In this document: positions 41,457 to 50,072 of the stretch, in pieces | How positions within the stretch are numbered: the stretch's first letter is position 1 | How the letters are laid out: the number at the start of each line of letters is the position of its first letter | Origin: Bacteroidota bacterium | GTDB lineage: Bacteria > Bacteroidota > Bacteroidia > Cytophagales > Cyclobacteriaceae | Reading direction: 5' to 3' | DNA: 63,142 nt | Assembly: GCA_018267275.1 (NCBI GenBank) | Contig: JAFDYV010000010.1 | Location: 65,506 to 128,647 of the forward strand | Program-made: the position numbers and the translations under genes | Notes under the pieces: model-generated | What the model was told of the DNA's origin: nothing | Databases searched by the model: none | Seen by the model: the letters and a program-made list of their open reading frames with translations, nothing else

Positions 41457-42221
41457 TCAACTTATCACCGAATCGGCCAATTGACTTTTAATCCAATCAT
41501 ACCCTTTCGCCTCGAGTTCTTTCGCCAACTCTTTGCCACCCGATTTTACAATCCGGCCTTTGTACAGCACATGTACAAAATCTGGAACGATGTAATCTAA
41601 CAATCGCTGGTAGTGTGTTACCACAATGGTGGCGTTATTCTTATTGCGCAACTTGTTTACGCCATTTGCCACTATGCGCAATGCATCAATATCCAAACCA
41701 GAGTCTGTCTCGTCTAATATCGATAGCGTTGGCTCCAACATCGCCATCTGAAATATTTCATTTCGCTTTTTCTCTCCACCCGAAAAACCTTCGTTCAGCG
41801 AGCGACTCAACAATGCCTGATCGATTTCCACCAGCTTCATCTTTTCCTTCATCAGTTGCAAAAACGCAACCGCATCCAACGCATTTTGACCGCGGTATGC
41901 GCGAATTTTGTTCACGGCTGTTTTCATGAAGTTCACGGTACTTACGCCCGGAATTTCCACCGGGTATTGGAAGGCTAAAAAGATGCCTTCGCCAGCTCGC
42001 TGATCGGGCTCCAGTTCCAAAAGATTTTTTCCTAGGAATTCTACTTCACCGCCCGTTACCTCATATTCTTCCCGCCCGGCAAGTACAGAAGCCAAGGTGC
42101 TTTTGCCTGAACCGTTCGGCCCCATGATGGCATGCACTTCGCCTGCATTCACTTGCAAGTCAATGCCGTTCAATATTTGTTTGCCTTCGATACTCGCTTG
42201 AAGATTCTTGATTTGTAACAT
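41457..42221 (-). CDS. sufC: Fe-S cluster assembly ATPase SufC
   Basis: A 254-residue ABC-type ATPase that powers the SufBCD complex. Walker A is GPNGSGKSTLASV, the signature is GFSGGEKKRNE, and Walker B is LSILDETDSGLDID. VEIDQALLSRSLNEG precedes the signature. It is separated from sufB by a 14-bp tandem repeat. Confidence 0.97.
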   Translation of the reverse strand: MLQIKNLQASIEGKQILNGIDLQVNAGEVHAIMGPNGSGKSTLASVLAGREEYEVTGGEVEFLGKNLLELEPDQRAGEGIFLAFQYPVEIPGVSTVNFMKTAVNKIRAYRGQNALDAVAFLQLMKEKMKLVEIDQALLSRSLNEGFSGGEKKRNEIFQMAMLEPTLSILDETDSGLDIDALRIVANGVNKLRNKNNATIVVTHYQRLLDYIVPDFVHVLYKGRIVKSGGKELAKELEAKGYDWIKSQLADSVIS

Positions 42222-42237
42222 TATTCTTTATTCTAAA

Positions 42238-42301
42238 TTCTAACCTCTAAATTCTAACCTCTAACTTCTAACCTCTAACTTCTAACCTCTAACTTCTAAC
42301 C
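42238..42301. repeat. 14-bp tandem repeat between sufB and sufC
   Basis: Four full units of TTCTAACCTCTAAC (42238-42293; the first ends in A) plus a partial one. The repeat reaches into the sufB stop codon (42296-42298). It is of the simple type common in Bacteroidota intergenic regions and likely varies in copy number. Confidence 0.85.
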
Positions 42302-43741
42302 TACACTTCCTTCAAGCGTTAATGCCAAAAGCTTCTGCGCCTCTACCGCAAATTCCATCGGCAACTGATTCAAAACTTCTTTTGCGTAGCCGTTTACAAT
42401 CAGCGCTACTGCTGCTTCTTCATCAATGCCGCGTTGCAAGCAATAAAAGATTTGGTCTTCGCCAATCTTAGATGTAGTTGCCTCATGCTCGATTCTGGCC
42501 GTTTGATTTTCAACATCAATGTAAGGGAACGTGTGTGCCCCACATTGGTCGCCCATCAGCAAAGAATCGCACTGCGAAAAGTTACGCGCGTTGGTGGCGC
42601 GCTTCATTACATGCACTTGCCCACGGTAGCTGTTTTGCGACTTACCGGCAGAAATTCCCTTTGACACGATCCGCGACTTGGTGTTTTTACCAATGTGAAT
42701 CATTTTAGTGCCCGTATCGGCTTGCTGGTAATTGTTGGTCACAGCCACCGAATAAAACTCACCCATCGAGTAATCGCCTTTTAGTACGCAAGACGGATAC
42801 TTCCACGTTATCGCAGAACCTGTTTCCACTTGCGTCCATGATATTTTTGAATGATCGCCAAAGCACAGACCCCGCTTCGTTACAAAATTGTAAATGCCGC
42901 CTTTGCCTTCTTTGTCTCCCGGGTACCAGTTTTGAACGGTAGAGTATTTGATTTCGGCATCCTTCATCGCGTACAACTCTACCACGGCTGCGTGTAGTTG
43001 GTTTTCATCGCGCATGGGCGCAGTGCAACCTTCCAGGTAACTTACGTACGAGCCTTCATCTGCTACAATCAATGTGCGCTCAAATTGCCCGGTGTTGGCT
43101 GCATTGATACGGAAGTACGTGCTCAACTCCATTGGGCAGCGCACGCCTTTGGGTATGTAGCAGAAAGAACCATCGCTAAACACGGCAGAGTTCAAAGCCG
43201 CGAAGTAGTTGTCATTCATGGGCACTACCGAGCCCAGGTATTTCTTAATCAACTCAGGGTGTTCTTTCACCGCTTCGCTAAACGAGCAGAATACAATGCC
43301 CAACTCCGCCAGCTTGTCTTTAAATGTTGTGGCGACCGATACGCTATCAATCACGGCATCTACGGCCACGCCCGTCAGGCGTTTTTGTTCGGTAAGCGAG
43401 ATGCCCAGTTTTTCAAATGTCTTAATCAACTCAGGGTCCACCTCATTGAGGTCTGTTAACTCCTTTTTTTTCTTGGGAGCTGAGTAATAAATGATGTCTT
43501 GGTAGTTGATGGCAGGGTAGTGGACGTTGGGCCATTTTGGCTCCTCCATTTTTTGCCAGTGGCGAAAGGCCTTGAGGCGCCATTCCAACAGCCATTCGGG
43601 CTCGTTTTTCTTGGCAGAAATGAACCGGACAATGTCCTCATTCAGGCCTTTAGGGGCTTCATCCGCCTCCAAATTCACCGTCCAGCCGTGTTCATACTCT
43701 TTGGAGGTGATTTCTTCCAGTACCTGATTGTCTTTTGCCAT
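42296..43741 (-). CDS. sufB: Fe-S cluster assembly protein SufB
   Basis: A 481-residue scaffold subunit of SufBCD. It contains PKGVRCPMELSTYFRINAANTGQFERT, EGCTAPMRDENQLHAAVVELYAMKDAEIKYSTVQNWYPG-type residues (EGCTAP, KYSTVQNWYPG) and the C-terminal QCDSLLMGDQCGAHTFPYI. It is the first gene of the suf operon, and the -7 element at 43772-43779 lies upstream. Confidence 0.96.
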   Translation of the reverse strand: MAKDNQVLEEITSKEYEHGWTVNLEADEAPKGLNEDIVRFISAKKNEPEWLLEWRLKAFRHWQKMEEPKWPNVHYPAINYQDIIYYSAPKKKKELTDLNEVDPELIKTFEKLGISLTEQKRLTGVAVDAVIDSVSVATTFKDKLAELGIVFCSFSEAVKEHPELIKKYLGSVVPMNDNYFAALNSAVFSDGSFCYIPKGVRCPMELSTYFRINAANTGQFERTLIVADEGSYVSYLEGCTAPMRDENQLHAAVVELYAMKDAEIKYSTVQNWYPGDKEGKGGIYNFVTKRGLCFGDHSKISWTQVETGSAITWKYPSCVLKGDYSMGEFYSVAVTNNYQQADTGTKMIHIGKNTKSRIVSKGISAGKSQNSYRGQVHVMKRATNARNFSQCDSLLMGDQCGAHTFPYIDVENQTARIEHEATTSKIGEDQIFYCLQRGIDEEAAVALIVNGYAKEVLNQLPMEFAVEAQKLLALTLEGSVG

Positions 43742-43771
43742 GCCTATTTAGACTAATTTTAAATAAACCCT

Positions 43772-43779
43772 CAAAAATA
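43772..43779 (-). promoter_or_regulatory. Candidate -7 element of the suf operon (TATTTTTG)
   Basis: Full TAnnTTTG match on the minus strand, 30 nt before the sufB ATG. No clear -33 box. The rest of 43780-43975 shows no gene or strong signal. Confidence 0.5.
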
Positions 43780-43975
43780 CTAACAAAAACCTAGTTTATA
43801 AGTTTTCGGTAGTGATAATTTATTTCTTGAAAGTAGCGGGGATAGGCGGTTGGAATGAGGGAAAGACGAAGTGAGCTGGTATGGCTTGATAAGGGCATAT
43901 TTTGTCACGGAAGAAACTTTTAGATGGCCGAACTTCAGGGGAGCTTACAAGCCCGCTGGCTCCAAGTCGTTCGTC

Positions 43976-44539
43976 TTAGTTAGAAGTTCTAGTTGGCTGC
44001 CGTTTTATTTTTCCATCACTTGTTATTTTGAATAAGTCATTTTTCAGTTTGTGAACTCTTCGTCCCCCTGTACTATCTTCTTCATAAGTGCTCTCGTCAG
44101 ACTTCCTCTTAACTAAACCGTTCTCAATTATTGAGGTCTCTGTTACATTATATTCAGCCGCACTCTCCGTTTTTCCAACTCGAATGATATCAAGTTGTTT
44201 TCCACTTTTTCCGATTGTCATTAAATAAACGATTTTCAATTCTCCGTCAAAGACAATCGGATAGTTAGGTTTTGCAAGAATAATTTTGATATCGATCGTG
44301 TCCGAGAGTTTTTGGGTCTTAAAAACATAGAAGCTAAATAGATTCAACTCCTGTTTGAAAAATGATTGATCCTCTTTTACTTTAAAATTCTCTGTCCCTT
44401 TAATCTTTGTCAGACCTTTTGTCGAAAATGATTCAACGAAAACGGAGTCCGCGTTAAAATTAAAATCGGTCGAGTTCTTCTTTTCAATCGAACATGAAGT
44501 TGTCCCGAGGAATAATAGTCCAATCAATATTTGTCTCAT
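43976..44539 (-). CDS. A/T-rich lipoprotein of unknown function
   Basis: A 187-residue predicted lipoprotein (MRQILIGLLFLGTTSC, lipobox TTSC-S). The mature part is Lys/Ser/Thr-rich with alternating strands (TIDIKIILAKPNYPIVFDGEL) and ends in a basic tail. It is clearly more A/T-rich than the suf genes beside it, which may reflect recent gain. The family is not recognised. Confidence 0.7.
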   Translation of the reverse strand: MRQILIGLLFLGTTSCSIEKKNSTDFNFNADSVFVESFSTKGLTKIKGTENFKVKEDQSFFKQELNLFSFYVFKTQKLSDTIDIKIILAKPNYPIVFDGELKIVYLMTIGKSGKQLDIIRVGKTESAAEYNVTETSIIENGLVKRKSDESTYEEDSTGGRRVHKLKNDLFKITSDGKIKRQPTRTSN

Positions 44540-44644
44540 TTATCCCGAATAAAATAGTAGCTTACATTAAGACAAGCGCAACTCTTCACGCTTGTATTCA
44601 CTAAAATAAAAAATATACGTCACACATTTTCGCATAGTTCTCCA

Positions 44645-45121
44645 TCACTTCCCCGCAACCCCCAACCTCAAACTCCTATCCAAACTCTCCTCCAAAGAAA
44701 TCATTGTCTCGGTGCGTTCAATACCCTCTACCTGTTGCATCTTGTCGTGCAGCACTTCTTTTAGGTGATTCGTATCGCGGCAATGGATTTTCACAAACAT
44801 GGAGTAGTTGCCCGTGGTGTAGTGTATGTTCACAATCTCGGGGATGTCTTTGAGCTTCGCCAGCACTTTTTCGTAGAGCGCACTCTTCTCCAGGTAAATT
44901 CCGATAAAGGCAGTGATGTCGTAACCCAAGTTGGCGTAGTTGATGCGCAGCGATGTTTTGTCGATGATGCCCGCCTCTTCCATTTTGGCCATGCGCACGT
45001 GCACAGTGCCTTGTGAGACGTTCACTTTTTTGGCCACTTCGGTGTAGGGCCGCTTGGCATCCTGCATCAGCAGCTCCAATATCCGCAGGTCTACATTGTC
45101 AAGTTCGTAATTTTGAGGCAT
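44645..45121 (-). CDS. Lrp/AsnC-family transcriptional regulator
   Basis: A 158-residue regulator. The N-terminal helix-turn-helix is DAKRPYTEVAKKVNVSQGTVHVRMAKMEEAG at about residues 20-50, and the C-terminal RAM domain has YDITAFIGIYLEKS and IVNIHYTTGNYSMFVKI for ligand binding and oligomerisation. The C-terminal SLEESLDRSLRL is conserved in Bacteroidota members. A long inverted repeat around a -7 box lies directly upstream, the expected form of autoregulation. Confidence 0.93.
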   Translation of the reverse strand: MPQNYELDNVDLRILELLMQDAKRPYTEVAKKVNVSQGTVHVRMAKMEEAGIIDKTSLRINYANLGYDITAFIGIYLEKSALYEKVLAKLKDIPEIVNIHYTTGNYSMFVKIHCRDTNHLKEVLHDKMQQVEGIERTETMISLEESLDRSLRLGVAGK

Positions 45122-45130
45122 TGCAGTTAA

Positions 45131-45181
45131 TGTATTTTATAAATTTATCATCAAAAATATTGAAATGATAAATTTAATACA
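45131..45181. promoter_or_regulatory. Inverted-repeat operator around the lrp promoter
   Basis: A perfect 11-bp inverted repeat, AAATTTATCAT (45141-45151) and ATGATAAATTT (45165-45175), extended by TGTATT at 45131 and AATACA at 45176. The 13-nt centre holds a minus-strand TATTTTTG -7 box (45152-45159). A bound dimer would cover the promoter of the adjacent regulator gene. Confidence 0.75.
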
Positions 45182-45222
45182 ATGTTTTAAATAAATTGTT
45201 GACTAATGTATCAGTTTTTACC

Positions 45223-45230
45223 TTACTTTG
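45223..45230 (+). promoter_or_regulatory. -7-like element of the tRNA-Leu-like gene (TTACTTTG)
   Basis: Seven of eight positions match TAnnTTTG, and it ends 16 nt before the tRNA-like 5' end, the same spacing as the tRNA-Met and tRNA-Asp promoters here. A GTTG lies 21 nt upstream as a weak -33 box. Confidence 0.5.
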
Positions 45231-45245
45231 TTGCGTTAATTACAA

Positions 45246-45391
45246 TGTAGGGTGTTGAAATTGGCAGACAAGCCCTCCTGTCTCGGGGGTGGGGAATAAG
45301 GGACAAACGCAAGGTAATGGGTTGACCACTAAAGTTTTCTTAATGCCTTGTAGCTAACCGCCCCGTGAAGGTTCGAGCCCTTCCTCTACAG
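45246..45391 (+). ncRNA. tRNA-Leu-like RNA with an oversized variable region
   Basis: Acceptor TGTAGGG (45246-45252) pairs with CTCTACA (45384-45390) with one G-U. The D arm TTG-AAATTGGCAGA-CAA is of the tRNA-Leu type, and the T arm GAAGG-TTCGAGC-CCTTC is normal. The middle stem CCCTC/GGGGG closes the loop CTGTCTC, which would give a GTC anticodon and a pyrimidine after it, both odd for a Leu tRNA. The stretch 45290-45366 (about 77 nt) is far longer than any usual variable arm and contains GGGG/CCCC and CAAGG/CCTTG pairings. It has promoter-like and terminator signals. It may be a non-coding tRNA-like RNA, an unusual tRNA, or a decayed one. Confidence 0.55.
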
Positions 45392-45414
45392 CATGGTTCT
45401 TAAATAGGTTAAAG

Positions 45415-45446
45415 CCCTGGCGAAAATCGCCAGGGTTTTTGTTTTT
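45415..45446 (+). terminator. Terminator of the tRNA-Leu-like gene
   Basis: A 9-bp stem (CCCTGGCGA / TCGCCAGGG) with a 3-nt loop, followed by TTTTTGTTTTT. Strong intrinsic terminator, 24 nt after the tRNA-like 3' end. Confidence 0.88.
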
Positions 45447-45518
45447 AGCGCCAAACAAACGATTGCTTTCCCTAACTTTTTTGCGCTATTTGGGTTCTCA
45501 TTTAAAGTAGGTTTACCC

Positions 45519-47201
45519 ATGACGAAAGATTTCCCCTGGTTTAATAGCTATCCCACCGGAACGCCACGCGAGTTGGCCCCTTATGAATACAATTCACTCA
45601 TAGAGTTGTTCGAAACTGCTGCCAAAAAATATGCTGACCGGGTTGCGTTTGAGAACCTAGGCGGAAAGCTAACCTATGCAGAAGTAGACCGATTGTCTAC
45701 CCACTTTGCTGCCTATTTGCAAAACGAACTCGGCTTAAAGAAAGGCGAGCGCATCGCCATTCAAATGCCCAACCTGCTGCAATTTCCTATCGCGATGATC
45801 GGCTCATTGAAAGCAGGCCTAATTGTGGTGAATACTAACCCGCTTTACACACCCCGCGAAATGGAGCACCAGTTCAAAGATGCGGGCATCTCTGCATTGG
45901 TAATTGTTGCCAACTTCGCCCACAGCCTTGAGCAAATACGTGAGCGAGTTCCGGCCAAGCACATCATCATCACCCAAATGGGCGACATGCTTGGTTTGGT
46001 AAAAGGTGCAATTGTGAATTTTGTGGTGAAGAATGTGAAAAAGCTGGTACCCGATTACCACATCGCCAATGCCATTTCCTTCAAAAGCGTTTTGGCAAAA
46101 GGTGCTACCCAAACCTGGCAGCGGCCCAATGTTGATATTGAAGACGTAGCCGTGTTGCAATACACTGGAGGCACCACCGGAATATCGAAGGGTGCGCAAT
46201 TATCTCACAGAAACATCATCGCGCACAACATGATGATTACGCACTGGTTCAATCCTTTGATTGACAAGAGCGAACAACAAATTGTAATCACTGCGTTGCC
46301 TTTGTACCACATCTTTGCCCTTACGGTGAATGGTGTGCTCATGTACACGCAAGGATTGTGCAACGTGTTAATCACCAACCCGCGCGATATACCGGGCTTT
46401 GTGAAGGAATTGAAGAAATACAAGTTCTCCATCATCACTGGCGTAAATACGCTTTTCAATGGGTTGATCCACAACAAAGACTTTGCTTCCCTTGACTTTT
46501 CTAAATTAAAAGGTGCAGTGGGCGGTGGCATGGCCGTACAAGATGCCGTAGCGATCAAGTGGGAAGAGATTACCAAGAGTCCGTTGGTTGAAGGGTATGG
46601 GTTGAGTGAAACCTCGCCTGTGCTTTGCTGCAATCCGCTAACAGGAAATCACAAGCGCGGCACCATCGGCATACCTATGCCCAGTACCGAAGTTGCCATA
46701 TTTGATGATGATGGCAATCAATTGAAGCAAGGCGAAACCGGAGAGATTTGTGCGCGTGGTCCGCAAGTGATGCGAGGCTATTGGGAAAAAGACAACGAAG
46801 GCGTGTTCTTCAAAAATGAATGGTTCCGCACAGGCGACATTGGATTGATGGATGCCGATGGTTATTTCAAAATTGTGGACCGTAAGAAAGACATGATCAA
46901 GGTGTCGGGCTTCAACGTGTTCCCCAATGAAATTGAGAATGTGTTGGCCTCTCACGCGAAAGTATTGGAGGTGGCTGCGATTGGCGTGCCCGATGAAAAA
47001 TCGGGTGAGGTGATCAAAGTTTTTATCGTGAAGAAAGACGAAAGTCTGACAGTGGAGGAGTTGAAGAAATTCTGCCACGAAAACATGACCAACTATAAAG
47101 TGCCTAAATACTTCGAGTTCAGGAATGAATTGCCGAAGACCAACGTGGGCAAAATTCTAAGGCGCACACTGAAGGAGGAAGAGGCGAAGAAGGCGGCTTG
47201 A
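45519..47201 (+). CDS. fadD: Long-chain-fatty-acid-CoA ligase
   Basis: A 560-residue acyl-CoA synthetase that activates fatty acids with ATP and CoA. The AMP-binding motif is YTGGTTGISKGA, later VEGYGLSETSPV and RGPQVMRGYW, then WFRTGDIG and the C-terminal catalytic-lysine region PKTNVGKILRRTL. The ATG at 45519 follows the tRNA-like terminator by about 70 nt. Chain-length preference is not readable from the motifs. Confidence 0.93.
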   Translation: MTKDFPWFNSYPTGTPRELAPYEYNSLIELFETAAKKYADRVAFENLGGKLTYAEVDRLSTHFAAYLQNELGLKKGERIAIQMPNLLQFPIAMIGSLKAGLIVVNTNPLYTPREMEHQFKDAGISALVIVANFAHSLEQIRERVPAKHIIITQMGDMLGLVKGAIVNFVVKNVKKLVPDYHIANAISFKSVLAKGATQTWQRPNVDIEDVAVLQYTGGTTGISKGAQLSHRNIIAHNMMITHWFNPLIDKSEQQIVITALPLYHIFALTVNGVLMYTQGLCNVLITNPRDIPGFVKELKKYKFSIITGVNTLFNGLIHNKDFASLDFSKLKGAVGGGMAVQDAVAIKWEEITKSPLVEGYGLSETSPVLCCNPLTGNHKRGTIGIPMPSTEVAIFDDDGNQLKQGETGEICARGPQVMRGYWEKDNEGVFFKNEWFRTGDIGLMDADGYFKIVDRKKDMIKVSGFNVFPNEIENVLASHAKVLEVAAIGVPDEKSGEVIKVFIVKKDESLTVEELKKFCHENMTNYKVPKYFEFRNELPKTNVGKILRRTLKEEEAKKAA

Positions 47202-47264
47202 TTAATTTTTGATTCGTGATTTATGATTTGGGAATTTAACTGAAGAAACAGGTTACTTGAGTTT

Positions 47265-48002
47265 ATGACTCGGAACAGACTCGGTCATGCATTCTTTTTC
47301 TGGCAGAGGGATTTTTCCAACATACAGATTAACAGAATCCTACAAACTCAACTTGGCTTTACGGTTGAGTTGATGGAGTTGAATCATAAGCTATCGGCTT
47401 TCAGTCCAACCAAATTGGACAAGTATCTTAAAAGCAACCAAAAGATCACTTTGTCTTTTCGCGATGCTTTCTCAGACAATCGACTAGATATTTTTTCTCA
47501 GGCGAACAATGAAGTGGTTGGCGTTTTCGTCAATTATGCTAAATACTACCATCCGATTGAGTTGATGCAATTATTTTTTGAGCACCAACCTATTGTGGGT
47601 TACAGCTTTAGTGATTTTGACATGGATTTTCAAAATTCTTGTTTCAAATCACATTTTGAGATGTTACAGGTTTCTCCTCCAGCACATTTGAAGACCTACT
47701 TAAACATAACAAAGGATGTTTGTTACGAAATAGAAGATAACCCTGGGCGAAAGAAGATTTCAAAAAGGGGCGTATGGCTAGTTTCTTGCTGGCGGATTTG
47801 GTTAGGTCGGAGGATTCAAGAGTTAGTTGATATTGAATTGTTAAAGGCGCTGCCGTTGAGTAATTTTCAGTATTCTGAGGATGGTGCTTTGTTTATCGAG
47901 CTTTACCAGAATTATTTAGAATGCGATGTCCCAGCGCATAGACAGATCCAGTACAAGGTGAGGCAATGTTTGAATATCAATAAATTAGTTGATGAATTTT
48001 AG
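47265..48002 (+). CDS. Unrecognised protein, 245 residues
   Basis: A protein with no recognised domain and no signal peptide or membrane helix. It is rich in Phe, Tyr, Asn and Gln (NNEVVGVFVNYAKYYHP, FSDFDMDFQNSCFKSHFEM). A basic patch GRKKISKRGVW precedes a Trp-rich stretch (LVSCWRIWLGRRIQEL). It is A/T-richer than fadD before it and the beta-propeller protein after it. This pattern, together with the lack of a recognised family, suggests a lineage-specific or acquired gene. No function is proposed. Confidence 0.6.
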   Translation: MTRNRLGHAFFFWQRDFSNIQINRILQTQLGFTVELMELNHKLSAFSPTKLDKYLKSNQKITLSFRDAFSDNRLDIFSQANNEVVGVFVNYAKYYHPIELMQLFFEHQPIVGYSFSDFDMDFQNSCFKSHFEMLQVSPPAHLKTYLNITKDVCYEIEDNPGRKKISKRGVWLVSCWRIWLGRRIQELVDIELLKALPLSNFQYSEDGALFIELYQNYLECDVPAHRQIQYKVRQCLNINKLVDEF

Positions 48003-48089
48003 ATCATTGATTCTTGACCCACTATCCCCTTTTGAAGTGATGATTTGAGCTTTTATGTAAATTGGCGAAAAATATTCAACCCAAAATTC

Positions 48090-49187
48090 ATGCGTGCCAT
48101 AATTCTCTCGATTACCTTTGTTGTGGGGTTAACACTTGTCTCGTTCAAGTCATCACAAATCGATTCCTCCACGGTACAAGATTCAATTCATTATTCTCGC
48201 GAGAAGCATTTCAAAAATGTGCGCCAGCTAACCTTTGGTGGCGACAATGCAGAGGCGTATTGGAGTTTTGATGGTAAGTTGGTGAGCTTTCAATCTAACA
48301 ACAAAGCGTGGGGCCTCAATTGCGACCAAATTTTTTACATGCCTACCGAGGGGATGGACTTGAGCGATGGAAAAACGAAGCCCGAATTGATCAGCACCGG
48401 GCAGGGTAGAACCACGTGTTCTTTCTTTATGCCGGGCGATAATACGATTCTCTATGCTTCCACTCATTTGGGCGGAAAGGATTGCCCCAAAGATGTTGAA
48501 CGCAGCCCCACCGGCAAATACCTCTGGCCTATTTACGACAGCTACGATATTTTTATTGCCGATAAGAAAGGCAAAATCGTAAAGCAACTGACCAACACAC
48601 CCGGGTACGATGCCGAGGCTACCGTTTCACCCAAAGGCGATAAAATCGTTTTCACCTCCACCCGCAATGGCGATTTGGATTTGTACACGATGGATATCAA
48701 CGGAAAGAACGTGAAGCAGATTACCAAAGAAATTGGGTATGATGGTGGTGCGTTTTTCTCACCCGATGGAAAAAAGATTGTGTTCCGTGCTTCGCGTTTC
48801 AAAACAGAAGAAGAGAAAAAAGAATACCTCGATTACCTAAAACAAGGTTTGGTCGCGCCCACACAAATGGAAATTTTTGTTTGCAATGCAGATGGCTCCG
48901 ATCTAAAACAGGTTACCAATTTAGGCAAAGCCAACTGGGCGCCATTTTATCACCCCAACGGAAAGAAAATTATCTTTAGCTCTAACCACAAGGGTAGAAG
49001 AGGTTTTGAGTTTAACCTTTTTATGATTAACGAAGATGGCACCGGGTTAGAGCAAATCTCTTACGATAAAGTATTTGACTCGTTCCCGATGTTTTCACCA
49101 GACGGTAAACGCATCATATTCTCCTCTAACCGCAACAATGGTGGTACTAGAAACACAAATCTTTTTGTAGCAGAATGGGTAGAGTAG
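48090..49187 (+). CDS. TolB-like PD40 beta-propeller protein, exported
   Basis: A 365-residue protein with an N-terminal hydrophobic signal (MRAIILSITFVVGLTLVSF). PD40 repeats are clear: ATVSPKGDKIVFTSTRNGDL, AFFSPDGKKIVFRASRF, PFYHPNGKKIIFSSNHKG and MFSPDGKRIIFSSNRNNGG. A WD40/TolB-like propeller would bind partners in the periplasm. The ATG at 48090 is chosen over one 15 codons upstream because it opens the signal. No Tol/Pal genes are adjacent. Confidence 0.88.
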   Translation: MRAIILSITFVVGLTLVSFKSSQIDSSTVQDSIHYSREKHFKNVRQLTFGGDNAEAYWSFDGKLVSFQSNNKAWGLNCDQIFYMPTEGMDLSDGKTKPELISTGQGRTTCSFFMPGDNTILYASTHLGGKDCPKDVERSPTGKYLWPIYDSYDIFIADKKGKIVKQLTNTPGYDAEATVSPKGDKIVFTSTRNGDLDLYTMDINGKNVKQITKEIGYDGGAFFSPDGKKIVFRASRFKTEEEKKEYLDYLKQGLVAPTQMEIFVCNADGSDLKQVTNLGKANWAPFYHPNGKKIIFSSNHKGRRGFEFNLFMINEDGTGLEQISYDKVFDSFPMFSPDGKRIIFSSNRNNGGTRNTNLFVAEWVE

Positions 49188-49236
49188 TGTTGGACGAGCG
49201 CACTAGAAAACGATTTTGTGTTCAAATCTGACATTG

Positions 49237-49938
49237 TTACTTTGTCAGCTCCGTTAGTTCTGATTTGGTCATCAGCTTTCCATTTTCTTTGTATACTTCC
49301 AATTTTACAACACCAACTTCATAGCTAAACCAATAGATATTCTTAGATCTGACTTTAAAGATTGTTTTCATCTCCGAGTCTTCAGATATCCTAAAGCATT
49401 CGAAAGTTCCAGCAGGCGTGGCAATATTTTCTTTTGCCTCCACCTTTCGGTTAGTGATTTGCAGACTCATGTTCATCATCGGCATGGGCGTGCCGCCTTT
49501 TGCGTTTACGGTAAACTTTACATTTGCATCCTTTAAAGTACTACCCACGGCAAGGCTACTCGGAAATTCTTTTTCCATGCCTTCTACTTGCAGTTCGAAG
49601 TCTTTGTAGGCATCGGCTTGCTGTTGCGGCATCATCGACTTTAAGTCGATTGATAGAGTACCGTTTTCACAGTGCATGGCCCAGTCCGAGCTAGTAGATA
49701 GTTTTCCCTTTTTATCGTAGTTCTCGGTAACGGCCGTTACGCTTACCTTGCCATCTGATCTGGAAACGTTTTTGTAGGTTGTTTTAGTAGCACCTGTTGG
49801 CTTGCCGTCATCGTTGTAGTGAGATAGTGTTGTTTTGGTTCCCTCTTTAAAAAAGATCAGATTGTCGCAACCGTCAGGCGCGAAACCAAAAGCTACTAGC
49901 GCAGCGGCAGAAAAAAGCAATAACTTAAGATTTTTCAT
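49237..49938 (-). CDS. Exported DUF3108-like protein
   Basis: A 233-residue protein with a signal peptide (MKNLKLLLFSAAALVAFGFA). It resembles the DUF3108-type beta-rich proteins of the Bacteroidota (segments such as LSHYNDDGKPTGATKTTYKN, and NIATPAGTFECFRISED). The ATPAGTF(E/D)C motif is characteristic. The role is unknown, likely envelope-associated. It is convergent with the PD40 gene. Confidence 0.75.
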   Translation of the reverse strand: MKNLKLLLFSAAALVAFGFAPDGCDNLIFFKEGTKTTLSHYNDDGKPTGATKTTYKNVSRSDGKVSVTAVTENYDKKGKLSTSSDWAMHCENGTLSIDLKSMMPQQQADAYKDFELQVEGMEKEFPSSLAVGSTLKDANVKFTVNAKGGTPMPMMNMSLQITNRKVEAKENIATPAGTFECFRISEDSEMKTIFKVRSKNIYWFSYEVGVVKLEVYKENGKLMTKSELTELTK

Positions 49939-50072
49939 GGGTTGGTTATTTGGGTGTTAAACAAAAGTACCCATATTTTTTATTTTCCACTACCCCGTTG
50001 TACTTTCGTACTGACGCTTACAAGCGATAAGAATTTGAAATCTGATATCTTAAATCTTAAATTACTCGTGAT

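Noticed and set aside
42238..42301. CRISPR or operator array
   Set aside because: A 14-bp head-to-tail simple repeat with no spacers and no dyad.
45246..45391. tRNA-Leu interrupted by a group I intron
   Set aside because: The extra stretch is only about 77 nt and lies in the variable region, not the anticodon loop. Group I introns are longer and have a conserved core that is not seen.
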